This document shows positions 34,610-43,398 of a stretch of 64,000 nucleotides of DNA, in pieces. Location: positions 1-64,000 of the forward strand of contig DIXO01000001.1 in NCBI GenBank assembly GCA_002428735.1. Direction: 5' to 3'. A model generated the notes under the pieces. The model was given only the letters and a program-made list of their open reading frames with translations. It made no database searches and was not told the DNA's origin. The position numbers were made by a program, and so were the translations under genes. Numbering within the stretch: the first letter of the stretch is position 1; the number at the start of each line of letters is the position of its first letter. This DNA comes from Syntrophaceae bacterium UBA6078. GTDB lineage: Bacteria; Desulfobacterota; Syntrophia; Syntrophales; UBA2210.

Positions 34610-37156
34610 GTGCACTGTCAGGCAGCGATGAAGAAAATATCCATCCACGTCGCACAGCAATTGGTGCTTATCCTCCTCTTTGCCGCCCTTGCCTCCGCTG
34701 ATTACGCCCTCCTCCTCAATTCATTCAGAGGTGAAGAGGCCGCCCTCACCTACGCGAACAGCGTAACCCGCCAAAATCAACAGGCGATCGTCGAGAAGAT
34801 CGAGATGCCCGGAAGCGGAATCTGGTACAGGACGTGTATCGGCCCTTTCGCCACGAAGGTTGAGGCGCTGAAGCAGCGAGATATCATGCGACTCGATGGA
34901 TACAAGGGCGACATCATTGTTGTACAGATTAACACCGGAAACGTTATTCCTTCGAAGATATCTGCCCCGAAAAAGATACTCCCCGCGACATCCACGCCCC
35001 CCCCATCACCCCCCAAGGGAACTGTCACTATCGAGTGGAGTGGCAGTAAAGATCCCGCTCTGGCCGGCTATAAGATTTACTACGGAACAAACCCCGGCCC
35101 CCCCTACACTCCGGATCCGGCTGACTACGCAGAGGAAGGCCCCTCCCCCGTCAGGGTTGGCCGTGACGTGACAAAAATAACGCTTCACGGGCTGAACGGC
35201 TCCAAGAAATACTTCTTCGCCATAACCTCACTTAATCAGAATAACGTTGAAAGCACGTACTCAAAAGAGATAGCCGCAATTCCTGAATATGCAGGGGGAA
35301 AGGTTCACGATATTGTCGATGCGCAGCCGCAGCGGATCACGGTCCGGCCCGAGACCCCGTCCAGACCCCCTGCCGTTGCGGCACAGCCCGCTCATGACGG
35401 AAGGACTGCGCCCGCTTCAATGAAAGAGACGACCGGATTGCAACCATCGTCCTCCGTGGAGAGCCGTCCGACTGCTTACAAAAGATCATACAGAAAACCG
35501 CTGGAGGCTCCTCCTCCCACAACGGCCCCCTCCCTCCCTTCGAAGGCGGGAGGCGAAGAATCACTTGTCGCACCGGGAGACATCCTTCGGATAGAGGTCC
35601 CGGGTCAGAAAGAGATGAGCTTCGACTATGATGTCGATCCCGATGGGAACATCTACATGCTGATGATCGGGAAGGTCGTGGTCCAGGGCCTCAGCGAGAC
35701 GGCTCTCAGCGACACATTAACCAAAGAGGCCAAGCAGTTCATCGCCCGGGGAGAGAGGGTATCAGCCAAGATTCTGGACCGCAAGCGCTACATATTTATT
35801 CGGGGGGGTGTTCGCTATCCCGGCTGGTATCGCGTCCCCTCGCGGATAACCGTGGATGATCTGCTTGCCATCAGCGGCGGCGCGTTATCAAAAGAGGCGC
35901 ACGGCGGCATTACGCTCCACCGGAAGGTCGGGGAAGAGGATAAAAAATTCAGCGTAACAGGCGACACCGCGCTCCGCCCGAATGATATTATCACCGTTCC
36001 CATGCCCAGAACCTACCGGAAAGAGGCGGATAAAGGGGATCTCATGTTTATCAGTATTCCCCAGAGGCAGGCACCGGGGAGGCGACCGGATACCACGGAT
36101 TCCGCGGACTTGACCCAGTCGCTGGCTCAAAACAAGATCGAGATCGACAGAAACGGGTATCTCTATATCCCCAATTATGGGCATGTCTTCGTCAACAACC
36201 TGACAACCGAAGAAATCAAAAAGGAGATCGAATCCCGTCTGCCCAAATACATCGCCATCCTCCAACAGGTAGAAGTGAGCATCATTGAAAAAAGGCACTA
36301 CGTTCAAGTACTGGGCCACGTGACGAATCCCGGCTGGTATAATGTACCTGAGACCGCGAATATACAGGAAGTCGTCAGCACCGCCGGGGGCGCCGTTGAC
36401 GGAGCGGCCATGAGCGATGTGGTCATCCAGAGAAACATGAAGGGAAGAACGGCAAAGGTGGAGGTCAATCTCTATCAGTTTACCATAACCGGCGATGGAA
36501 GGCTCCTCACACCGATACAGGAAAACGATGTCGTTTTCGTCCCGATCTCTTCGAATTTCGGCAATATCAAGAGAACCCTCATGGCCTGGGCGCCTCCAAC
36601 AGAACGGCTGGAAGAGGATGTGAAGGAAAAGGTCCGAATATTCGGCGCCGTGCGCAACTCGGGAATTTACGAAGTCGAAGAGAATATGAACCTCGTGGAT
36701 CTCCTGGTTCTCGCGAGTGGTGAGGATCAGTACGCGGAGCTGACCGACATAGCGATCATCCGGGATGGCAAGGTCATCACACGATTCGATCTTGAAGAAT
36801 TTCTCCACGGGAAAGCGAAGGGAGGGACACGGCCCCTTCCCAAGATCCAGGGCGGGGACACAGTGTACGTCACCCGGATAGAGACGAAGGACAAGGAGGC
36901 CCAGGACAGGGTCTACGTGGTCGGCAAGGTGCTGCGCCCCGGATCCTATGAACTGTACGACGACATGACCGTTCTTCAGGGCCTTGCCTGGGCGGGGGGC
37001 TTGAACGAGTGGGCCGACTCCGATAACATCATGATTGTGCGGATGGTGGACGGGAAACAACAGAATATCCCCTTCAACTACGACAAAGGAGTGAGGGGGA
37101 GAGAGCCTGAGGTAAATATCAGGCTGGCTCCGAATGATACCATCGTCGTGCCGTAA
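34610..37156 (+). CDS. SPOR-Fn3-SLBB polysaccharide export protein (Wza-like)
   Basis: An 848-residue protein of unusual design. Residues 1-30 are a signal peptide with a likely cut after ALASA; residues 31-108 look like a SPOR (peptidoglycan-binding) domain; residues 138-228 like a fibronectin type III domain with a Wzz-free loop; residues 230-318 a Pro/Ala-rich linker; and from 319 a Wza-type export domain (VAPGDILRIEV), followed by three SLBB units with the GVRYPGWYRVP, GHVTNPGWYNVP and GAVRNSGIYEV/GKVLRPGSYEL signatures. There is no lipobox, so membrane attachment differs from Wza. The GTG at 34610 has AAGGGG upstream; the ATG at 34628 has no such site. It should form the outer-membrane channel of the export system. 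Confidence 0.87.
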   Translation: MHCQAAMKKISIHVAQQLVLILLFAALASADYALLLNSFRGEEAALTYANSVTRQNQQAIVEKIEMPGSGIWYRTCIGPFATKVEALKQRDIMRLDGYKGDIIVVQINTGNVIPSKISAPKKILPATSTPPPSPPKGTVTIEWSGSKDPALAGYKIYYGTNPGPPYTPDPADYAEEGPSPVRVGRDVTKITLHGLNGSKKYFFAITSLNQNNVESTYSKEIAAIPEYAGGKVHDIVDAQPQRITVRPETPSRPPAVAAQPAHDGRTAPASMKETTGLQPSSSVESRPTAYKRSYRKPLEAPPPTTAPSLPSKAGGEESLVAPGDILRIEVPGQKEMSFDYDVDPDGNIYMLMIGKVVVQGLSETALSDTLTKEAKQFIARGERVSAKILDRKRYIFIRGGVRYPGWYRVPSRITVDDLLAISGGALSKEAHGGITLHRKVGEEDKKFSVTGDTALRPNDIITVPMPRTYRKEADKGDLMFISIPQRQAPGRRPDTTDSADLTQSLAQNKIEIDRNGYLYIPNYGHVFVNNLTTEEIKKEIESRLPKYIAILQQVEVSIIEKRHYVQVLGHVTNPGWYNVPETANIQEVVSTAGGAVDGAAMSDVVIQRNMKGRTAKVEVNLYQFTITGDGRLLTPIQENDVVFVPISSNFGNIKRTLMAWAPPTERLEEDVKEKVRIFGAVRNSGIYEVEENMNLVDLLVLASGEDQYAELTDIAIIRDGKVITRFDLEEFLHGKAKGGTRPLPKIQGGDTVYVTRIETKDKEAQDRVYVVGKVLRPGSYELYDDMTVLQGLAWAGGLNEWADSDNIMIVRMVDGKQQNIPFNYDKGVRGREPEVNIRLAPNDTIVVP

Positions 37157-37200
37157 GAGAGTAATAGTGCCCATATACCTTTAACGCGGGGAGAAGGTTC

Positions 37201-37935
37201 ATGAAAGATAAAGGGAAAACGACAGGGGGTGTGCTTTTCTGTGTAGGCGCCGCACTGATCCTCACATCCTGCGCGACGGACATGTCCACGCGGGCTTCCC
37301 GCGTCAGGCTGATTTCAGCCGAGCAGGTTCACCAGTGCGAGGTGCAGTGCGAGGCCCTCGGCAATGTGCAGGGATCGTCACTTCCGGCGGGCGGATGCCT
37401 CTCGTGGTGGGGTACGGTCAAGCAGATAGCCCATAACAACGCCCTTAACGAACTCCTGGACAATGCCGCCGAAATCGGGGCAACCCACGTGTTCGTCAAC
37501 CTGGGAGATTACCCCGATCTGAGAGGAGAGGCATACCGATGCGCCTATTGCCAGGATCCCCAGGGGAATCCCGATGTGGCCTATTGTGTGGATGCGGGAA
37601 CCGGCAAGCGCAAAAAGGCGTATTGTCGGGGAACCGACGGAAAGATCCTGGGTGCCGCCTACTGCCGGGGAGCTGAGGGAAAAGACCCCGCCGATTGCAG
37701 GGCGAACGGAGGAGAATGGACACCGGCGGTGGATGAAACGCAATGCGAGGATACGGGGGGCACCTGGACCCCTGAACCGGGCAATCGCGATGCCTGCGAG
37801 ACCACCGGGGACATATGGCTTCCCGCTGCCAGGGATCCGGCCGCCTGCGAGTACAAGGGAGGAAAATGGGTTATCAATACCGATGTCCTCCGCCGCTTGC
37901 CCTCGGGGAGTCTCCAACAGGAAGCGCTTCAATAA
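37201..37935 (+). CDS. DUF4156-like lipoprotein with Cys-rich repeats
   Basis: A 244-residue lipoprotein: signal peptide with lipobox LTSC at about residue 24, then a DUF4156-like domain (VRLISAEQVHQCEVQCEALGNVQG and NALNELLDNAAEIGATHVFV). The C-terminal half is rich in cysteine and repeats: four units of about 17 residues with pattern C-(3)-GG-x-W-x-P from 37696 onward, and before them YCRG-type repeats. The cysteines may form disulfides in the periplasm. It lies 44 bases after the exporter, so it may partner it. Function unknown. Confidence 0.78.
   Translation: MKDKGKTTGGVLFCVGAALILTSCATDMSTRASRVRLISAEQVHQCEVQCEALGNVQGSSLPAGGCLSWWGTVKQIAHNNALNELLDNAAEIGATHVFVNLGDYPDLRGEAYRCAYCQDPQGNPDVAYCVDAGTGKRKKAYCRGTDGKILGAAYCRGAEGKDPADCRANGGEWTPAVDETQCEDTGGTWTPEPGNRDACETTGDIWLPAARDPAACEYKGGKWVINTDVLRRLPSGSLQQEALQ
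37696..37875 (+). repeat. Tandem 17-residue cysteine repeats in the DUF4156-like lipoprotein
   Basis: Three units of 16-17 residues and a partial fourth start with Cys at 37696, 37744, 37795 and 37846. Each has C, then (G)G three or four residues on, then W two later; the first three also have a Pro. The divergence at DNA level suggests an old duplication. Confidence 0.75.
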
Positions 37936-37978
37936 GACGGGGAAACAAATAACGAGCAGTTTTCAAGGTGGGGGAGAG

Positions 37979-39310
37979 ATGTTAAAATCCAAATTCTTCA
38001 AAGCATGCAGAGGGACGGGGTTGTTCATCCTCATCATGGCGCTGTGCGGGTGTGCCACCAGCGGGCGCTTCTACGTCCCGAAACCGATCCCCATCAAACC
38101 CGGCACGGTCCTCAAGCCGGACTACAAGGTCGTCTGTTCCGTCAACATCGTCAACAACCAGACGAACTCTGAGTGGGTTCATATCGGCGATTATACCCAT
38201 ACCTGGTCGGCAAATCTGCTCATGTGGACCGATACCTCCGTCGAGCTTCTCACGGATGAACTGGTCAAACGGGATGTTATCATCTCCGAGAGATCTCCAA
38301 AGACACTGAAACTGTCCATCACCCGCGCGAAGCTGTTCTGGGGATTCGATGCCATCGGGTGCACCCTGAATCTCAACGTGATCACCGGTGATGGATATGT
38401 CGTCAATATCGAGGAAACCAGCTCAGCAAAAGATCTCTACGAGAGCTGCGATACGGCGGTATCGAACGCGGTGGCCCAGATGTTCCAGGATCGAGGAATT
38501 CAGGATTATCTCACAACTACGAAGATATTCAGGGATTCCGATGGAGATGGCGTGCCGAATGAGATCGATGCCTGTCCGGACACCCCCAAAGGGGTGAAGG
38601 TCGACAGCAGGGGGTGCCCCATCGACAGCGACGGTGACGGCATTCCCGATTACCTCGATAAGTGCCCCGGCACGCCGAAGGGGGTGGAGGTCGATTGTGA
38701 CGGTTGCCCCCTGGACAGCGACGGGGACGGCGTGCCGGATTATCTCGACGAATGCCCCGGGACACCGAGAGGGATTGCGGTTGACAGCAGAGGATGCCCG
38801 CTGGACAGCGATGGTGACGGCGTCCCTGACTACCGTGACAAATGCCCCGGAACGCCCAAAGGAGTGACGGTTGACAGCGCGGGATGTCCCCTGGACAGCG
38901 ACGGCGACGGGGTCCCCGACTACCGTGATGCGTGCCCGGGAACACCCAGGGGCGCGCTGGTCGATGAACGGGGCTGCTGGGTCATCGGGGATACCCTGTT
39001 CGATTTCGATAAATATGTGATCAAGCCACAGTACTACCCGCTCCTTGATCAGGTCATCGGCGTCCTGAAAAAAAATCCATCTCTCAAAGTTGAGATCGAG
39101 GGGCACACGGACAATTTCGGAAGTCAGGCCTACAACGAGATCCTCTCTCACCGACGCGCCAATGCGGTCATGAACTATCTGATTCAGGGCGGCATCGACA
39201 AGAAACGCCTTTCTGCCGTGGGGTACGATTTCTCACGGCCCCGGGCTTCCAATGAAAACGAAGAGGGACGGGCACTGAACCGGCGGGTACAGTTTCGCCC
39301 GCATCAATGA
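37979..39310 (+). CDS. OmpA-family lipoprotein with five thrombospondin type 3 repeats
   Basis: The start at 37979 is preceded by GGGGGAGAG. The 443-residue protein has a signal peptide with a cysteine at CGCATSG, an N-terminal domain of about 160 residues that I do not recognise, five 30-residue TSP3-like repeats of the form DSDGDGVPD-Y-D-CPGTP-G (38534-38983), and a C-terminal OmpA peptidoglycan-binding domain (EIEGHTDNFGSQAYN, LNRRVQF). TSP3 repeats bind calcium. The protein would link the outer membrane to peptidoglycan. It belongs to the export set and has a close paralogue next to it. Confidence 0.88.
   Translation: MLKSKFFKACRGTGLFILIMALCGCATSGRFYVPKPIPIKPGTVLKPDYKVVCSVNIVNNQTNSEWVHIGDYTHTWSANLLMWTDTSVELLTDELVKRDVIISERSPKTLKLSITRAKLFWGFDAIGCTLNLNVITGDGYVVNIEETSSAKDLYESCDTAVSNAVAQMFQDRGIQDYLTTTKIFRDSDGDGVPNEIDACPDTPKGVKVDSRGCPIDSDGDGIPDYLDKCPGTPKGVEVDCDGCPLDSDGDGVPDYLDECPGTPRGIAVDSRGCPLDSDGDGVPDYRDKCPGTPKGVTVDSAGCPLDSDGDGVPDYRDACPGTPRGALVDERGCWVIGDTLFDFDKYVIKPQYYPLLDQVIGVLKKNPSLKVEIEGHTDNFGSQAYNEILSHRRANAVMNYLIQGGIDKKRLSAVGYDFSRPRASNENEEGRALNRRVQFRPHQ
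38534..38983 (+). repeat. Five tandem TSP3-like 30-residue repeats
   Basis: Five consecutive 90-base units encode D-S-D-G-D-G motifs followed by C-P and C-P-(I/L). The calcium-binding aspartates are kept in all five, and the last runs into the OmpA domain. The repeats match those in the neighbouring gene. Confidence 0.9.
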
Positions 39311-39338
39311 TGGCAACTGAAGATTAGAGGGATATCAG

Positions 39339-40175
39339 ATGAATAGAATACTGCGACTTGGCGGTGTGGTTTTATGTATGCTTGCGGTGGGATGCGCCTC
39401 CGACTATTCTTTGAGGGATTCCGACAGCCACTCCACGAAACAGGTATCGCCCCGGGAAACCGCCCAACTGTCGTGCCTCAAAACCGAATCTTTGGAAAAA
39501 TGCCTTGAATCGAAGCACTATGCCCTGAGAGATGAAACACCGGCCGGGATAAAGGTGGATCAGTGGGGATGCCCCCTCGACACTGACGGCGACGGTGTGC
39601 CGGACCATCTCGATAAGTGCCCGGGAACACCCAAAGGGGTGAAAGTTGACAGTGTGGGATGTCCCCTGGACAGCGACGGCGACGGCGTACCTGACTACCG
39701 TGACAGATGCCCCGGAACACCGGAAGGGGTTGCCGTTGATTGTTATGGATGCCCCTTGGACAGCGATGGAGACAGCGTCTTCGACTCCTCCGACAAGTGC
39801 CCCGGGACGCCCCTGGGGGCGCTGGTCGACAAAGACGGCTGCTGGGTCATCGGGGATACCCTCTTCGACTTCGACAAGTACAACATCAAACCCGAATACT
39901 ATGGAACCCTCGATCAGATTATCACCGTATTCAAAAATAATCCTTCCTTACGGGCGGAGATCCAAGGGCACACGGATAACTTCGGAACACAGGCCTATAA
40001 TCAGACCCTTTCACACAGACGGGCCAACGCGGTGGTTGATTATCTGACGGAGGGCGGGGTGGACAAAACCCGGCTTTACCCGGAGGGATATGATTTCTCC
40101 CGGCCCCGGGTCTCCAATGAGACCGAAGAGGGACGGGCACTGAACCGGCGGGTTGAGATTCACCCGGTTGAGTGA
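39339..40175 (+). CDS. OmpA-family lipoprotein with three TSP3 repeats (paralogue)
   Basis: A 278-residue protein with a lipobox at AVGC (residues about 16-19) and a short N-terminal region, three full TSP3-like repeats (39579-39848) plus a half unit, and an OmpA domain that is almost the same as in the previous protein (QGHTDNFGTQAYNQ, EEGRALNRRVE). It lacks the 160-residue N-terminal domain of the other. The two start 28 bases apart and look like a tandem duplication. Function likely shared: calcium-stiffened link between outer membrane and peptidoglycan. Confidence 0.88.
   Translation: MNRILRLGGVVLCMLAVGCASDYSLRDSDSHSTKQVSPRETAQLSCLKTESLEKCLESKHYALRDETPAGIKVDQWGCPLDTDGDGVPDHLDKCPGTPKGVKVDSVGCPLDSDGDGVPDYRDRCPGTPEGVAVDCYGCPLDSDGDSVFDSSDKCPGTPLGALVDKDGCWVIGDTLFDFDKYNIKPEYYGTLDQIITVFKNNPSLRAEIQGHTDNFGTQAYNQTLSHRRANAVVDYLTEGGVDKTRLYPEGYDFSRPRVSNETEEGRALNRRVEIHPVE
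39579..39848 (+). repeat. Three tandem TSP3-like repeats in the second OmpA gene
   Basis: Three 90-base units, the last degenerate (DSDGDSVFDSSD). The second unit is nearly the same as the fourth unit of the neighbouring gene, which indicates duplication or gene conversion between the two. Confidence 0.85.
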
Positions 40176-40192
40176 AAGGAATCGGGCACTGA

Positions 40193-40229
40193 CAGGAAGG
40201 GCGGAGATTGGATGTCTCCGCCCTTCCTG
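40193..40229 (+). terminator. 15-bp hairpin between convergent genes
   Basis: A perfect 15-bp stem (CAGGAAGGGCGGAGA at 40193-40207 and its complement at 40215-40229) closes a 7-base loop, starting 17 bases after the OmpA stop. No U-run follows on either strand, so it may end transcripts from either side less efficiently or need Rho. Confidence 0.6.
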
Positions 40230-40361
40230 TATGCCGCCACAGATCAGCGTAAAAGGCTGCATCCTTTCAGACAAACCGGCGCGCCCCATCAATCTCTTTG
40301 TCCCTGATCCACGGAGCGGGCATGAACTCCCTGCTGCAAGGTCAGTTTCTCCACCAGGATT

Positions 40362-41669
40362 TTAATAGGTCGACCGGAACGGCCGTGAGGCGGAAAAGAT
40401 CAGCATGATTCGATTGTCCACATACTCGTCATTCGGATCATCGCTCCTCCGGTTCAGATAGGCGTATTCGAGGCCGATGGAGTACCAGCGGAGAAAACTC
40501 ATCCGGAGGCCGCACCGTCCCCGGTAGGTTCCGTCTTCTATGTTCGACAGGTACTCATTCTTTCGGTACGAGACGCCGGCATAAGCCGTCACATCCTTCA
40601 GGACGGCATAATCCGCATCGGCGCCAACGGTCCAGTAGCGCGTATAGCCCCGTTGCTCTGCGTCCAGATAATCTTCATCCCATCCGCCCCTGCCTCTCAG
40701 GGAAATGGACCCCCGCTCAAATTTTCTGTTCAAGGTCGCGCCGTAGCTCATGTTCCCCGTGTCGTCTTCGGATCCATATCCGTCCGGCTTGTAGTAACCC
40801 ACATCCAGAGCTAATGATGTGAGAGGGGAAAAATGATGGGTCACTCCCGCAGTTCCTTCGTGAACCGTGCGATCTTTTCGTGACGGTTTGTCAAAGATCC
40901 TTCTGGTATACCCGTACCCGACATACCCTTCCGTCCGTTGATCGAACCGGTAGCGGTAGCGCACATCCGCCTCGTGGCCGTCGAAATCGTCACCGGAAGG
41001 GTTCCCGTCGTTCCGTTCGAATGAGGTCTTGGTAAACCGGTATCCCAGATCCATACCGTTCTGCTTGTCAAACCAGTAAACTACGTTGGCGTAGGGCCCA
41101 TGCTCCACCGTATCATCCAGCAGGGGATCCTTATTTTCCAGGATGTCATGCCGGTATCCGGCCGTGAGCGTATCTTCGGGACCGAACTGATACCGCACGG
41201 CTCCGTCAAGAACATTTCTTTCATAGGTGTATCGGGTGTGCCGGGTTCTCTGCCGATCTTCATAATCCGCGAAGGAAGCCTCGGAAGATTCCTCCGATTT
41301 GAGGTAATCTTCCCTCAGGTCGACTCGCCAGGATTTCCCCATCTCCTGCCACAGGTGGAGGCGGGCGTTGTGCCGCGTCGTGTCGTTGCCTGAATATTCA
41401 TGATATTTTACAAAAGTCGGCGCATAGAAAAGATCCATTCCGTTATCACGTGACGTAACGGAAAATCCGATCCCCGGTGAGACGGTCGTGATGTAATCCG
41501 ATTTTGTATTGTTCTTGTCGAGAAAAATATTATCGTCATAGGTCTCACTGACGGTCACCATGGGGGTAATGACAATCGTTCCCTTCCCCATGGCGAGAGA
41601 GGATTTTAGAAGCCCCGTGGTAAGGGCCAGCACAAAGAGAAAAAGGCATGCCCTCCTGGATACGATCAT
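40362..41669 (-). CDS. Outer-membrane beta-barrel protein of the exopolysaccharide locus
   Basis: A 435-residue protein with a signal peptide (about residues 1-26, cut near SLAMG). The rest is made of alternating hydrophobic/polar strands rich in Tyr, Arg, Asp (YRHDILENKDPL, YRYRFDQRTEGYVGYGYTRR), and it ends in an aromatic (RSTY), as expected for a transmembrane barrel (BBP2-like, EpsL type). It overlaps the Wzz-like gene's stop (ATGA), so it belongs to the same unit. It may be the pore or an outer-membrane partner of the exporter. Confidence 0.82.
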   Translation of the reverse strand: MIVSRRACLFLFVLALTTGLLKSSLAMGKGTIVITPMVTVSETYDDNIFLDKNNTKSDYITTVSPGIGFSVTSRDNGMDLFYAPTFVKYHEYSGNDTTRHNARLHLWQEMGKSWRVDLREDYLKSEESSEASFADYEDRQRTRHTRYTYERNVLDGAVRYQFGPEDTLTAGYRHDILENKDPLLDDTVEHGPYANVVYWFDKQNGMDLGYRFTKTSFERNDGNPSGDDFDGHEADVRYRYRFDQRTEGYVGYGYTRRIFDKPSRKDRTVHEGTAGVTHHFSPLTSLALDVGYYKPDGYGSEDDTGNMSYGATLNRKFERGSISLRGRGGWDEDYLDAEQRGYTRYWTVGADADYAVLKDVTAYAGVSYRKNEYLSNIEDGTYRGRCGLRMSFLRWYSIGLEYAYLNRRSDDPNDEYVDNRIMLIFSASRPFRSTY

Positions 41670-42736
41670 GATTTTATCCTCGGAATATGCCCCAGGACGG
41701 GCAGATGACTGACATCTACAATGTCGATTTCGTGGCGTATGGTTCCCCGCGTAAACTCGGGCAGCAACGCGATGCCAACCCCGGCTATCAGCCCCCCAAG
41801 GATAATGATGAGCATGAGACGTATTTCAGCCGTCCGTGAGGGGGTGATGGGGAAGACAGGAGGACTGATCACTCTGATATTTCCAACGATTCCAGACTCT
41901 TTTACCTGGCTTGTAAAATAGGCTTCATCCATCTTTTCAAATCGATCCTTATCCATGACCATCTGGCCCTGGAGCCGCTTCAACTGCAGCTGGATGCCAA
42001 TGTCGCGCGCCTCATCAAAATCGCCGGGGATCTGGTATTCTTTTTTGAAGTCGAATACCGCCTGTTCCGAATCACGATATTTCTGGTAGGCCTGGTTCCT
42101 CTGCTGCTCGAGAAACTCCCTTTCGGAACGGACCACCTTCTTGTTGTCCTCCAGATTGGAAGCGAGCGCGACATCGACATAGCTCCTGGCCAGCACGAGG
42201 GCGACATCCTTATTCGTGCTCTTCGCCGTAATCCAGATCAAGGCTGAGGTGATATTGCTGGTGACTTCGATCCTCTTCTGGAGCTCCTCCAGGAGATTCC
42301 GTTCCATGACCGGCTGGGGAACGGCTTTTTGCTCAATACCGAACAGCTTCAAGACGCCCGTCTTGAGCCGGGACCAGATGACCACATGGCCCCTCAAATC
42401 ATCCTTTGCTTTCTCAGGCAGAATCTTCAGGACTTCAGCGGCAAAGTAGGGACTTTTGATTTTTTCCTCCTCGGTGGTCACGTAGAGACCCGAGACCCTC
42501 CCCGTCCCCAGCGTCTCCTGTCTGGCTCGGGAGATCTCGGAGCGTGGTTCCTCAACCAGAAGGGTCGCCTGGCTGATAAACTGGGGCTCAACAATGGGGG
42601 AAAGCAGGCTCATGGCGACAAGAAGGCCCAGAACGAAGAAGAGGAGCACAGCCCATTTTCTTTCTAAAAGAGGGATACCATACTTCGACGTGTAGATCGA
42701 AATATCAAGTTGTCTGCCTCTTATTTTCTCGTTCAT
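41666..42736 (-). CDS. Wzz/PCP-type chain-length determinant
   Basis: A 356-residue polysaccharide co-polymerase. Membrane spans lie near residues 28-47 and 318-338; the periplasmic part is helix-rich with a coiled stretch, and the proline-rich ISPPVFPITPSR motif sits just before the second span, as in Wzz. It sets polymer length together with the kinase-like partner upstream. It has no cytoplasmic kinase domain of its own. The ATG at 42736 is taken rather than the TTG two codons earlier. It is shorter than the large exosortase-linked PCP proteins. Confidence 0.85.
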   Translation of the reverse strand: MNEKIRGRQLDISIYTSKYGIPLLERKWAVLLFFVLGLLVAMSLLSPIVEPQFISQATLLVEEPRSEISRARQETLGTGRVSGLYVTTEEEKIKSPYFAAEVLKILPEKAKDDLRGHVVIWSRLKTGVLKLFGIEQKAVPQPVMERNLLEELQKRIEVTSNITSALIWITAKSTNKDVALVLARSYVDVALASNLEDNKKVVRSEREFLEQQRNQAYQKYRDSEQAVFDFKKEYQIPGDFDEARDIGIQLQLKRLQGQMVMDKDRFEKMDEAYFTSQVKESGIVGNIRVISPPVFPITPSRTAEIRLMLIIILGGLIAGVGIALLPEFTRGTIRHEIDIVDVSHLPVLGHIPRIKS

Positions 42737-42765
42737 TCTCAATCAGACCGGTACAGATATTCCTT

Positions 42766-43398
42766 CTAGAATTGGTGATTATATACTATTCCCCTGATTT
42801 TTCTGCTCCCCTGAGGAATAGCGGCGATGGCGTTCTGCAGCTCCGTCTTTGTCGTCCTCTTGTCCTGAACGACGAGGACCACCATGTCGCACACGAGGCT
42901 GAGCAAAGCCGGGTCCACGTTACTCCTGTTCTGCACGAGCAACGGCGAGGTATCAAAGAGGATCAGATCAAATTCCTCTTTCATCTCACGGATGAGGGTA
43001 TCCAGAAGGGACCGGGTGAGAAATGGGGAGAGATCGGTATCGACCCGGCCGGCCGTCATGATCTGCAACCCTTTGAGGGTGGTATCCTTGAGGGCATCTC
43101 TCCAGGGCAGAAGCCCCGACGCGACGGCGCTGAATCCCTTTCCAATGTCAAGGCCAAAGGAGAGGTGAAGCTGGGGACGCCGCATGTTCAGATCGACCAG
43201 CAATACCCGCATGGCACTGAAACGGGCCATGTTGTAACCCAGCACGGAAACGAGAAAGGTGATGCCGGCATCGTCGTGAGGACCGGCAACCATGACGGTT
43301 TTAAGGTTTTCTTTCTGGAGTTCACCGACGATTGCTTCACGGATTCTGTGGATTTCCGCGTAATCGAAGGTTTTGTTGATAAGTCTACCGGGATTCAA
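42766..43398 (-). CDS. BY-kinase-like (CpsD/CapB) protein lacking the Walker A lysine
   Basis: A 210-residue P-loop-fold protein like the tyrosine kinases that partner Wzz. Walker A' is VLLVDLNMRRP (D69) and Walker B LILFDTSP (D149), but the Walker A segment reads GPHDDAGIT (residues 39-47): isoleucine stands at the place of the essential lysine. The C-terminal tyrosine cluster that bacterial tyrosine kinases phosphorylate is also missing (one Tyr near the end). It may bind nucleotide poorly or act as a scaffold. The start is a TTG with AAGGTG about 10 bases ahead. It lies 29 bases before the Wzz-like gene. Confidence 0.8.
   Translation of the reverse strand: MNPGRLINKTFDYAEIHRIREAIVGELQKENLKTVMVAGPHDDAGITFLVSVLGYNMARFSAMRVLLVDLNMRRPQLHLSFGLDIGKGFSAVASGLLPWRDALKDTTLKGLQIMTAGRVDTDLSPFLTRSLLDTLIREMKEEFDLILFDTSPLLVQNRSNVDPALLSLVCDMVVLVVQDKRTTKTELQNAIAAIPQGSRKIRGIVYNHQF

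Noticed and set aside
35888..37174. 428-codon minus-strand frame opposite the exporter
   Set aside because: The plus strand has clear SLBB signatures and signal peptide; the antisense frame looks like a shadow.
37574..37978. Upstream extension of the first OmpA-TSP3 gene
   Set aside because: The extension is a shifted frame of the lipoprotein gene; the ATG at 37979 has a good ribosome site and a signal peptide.
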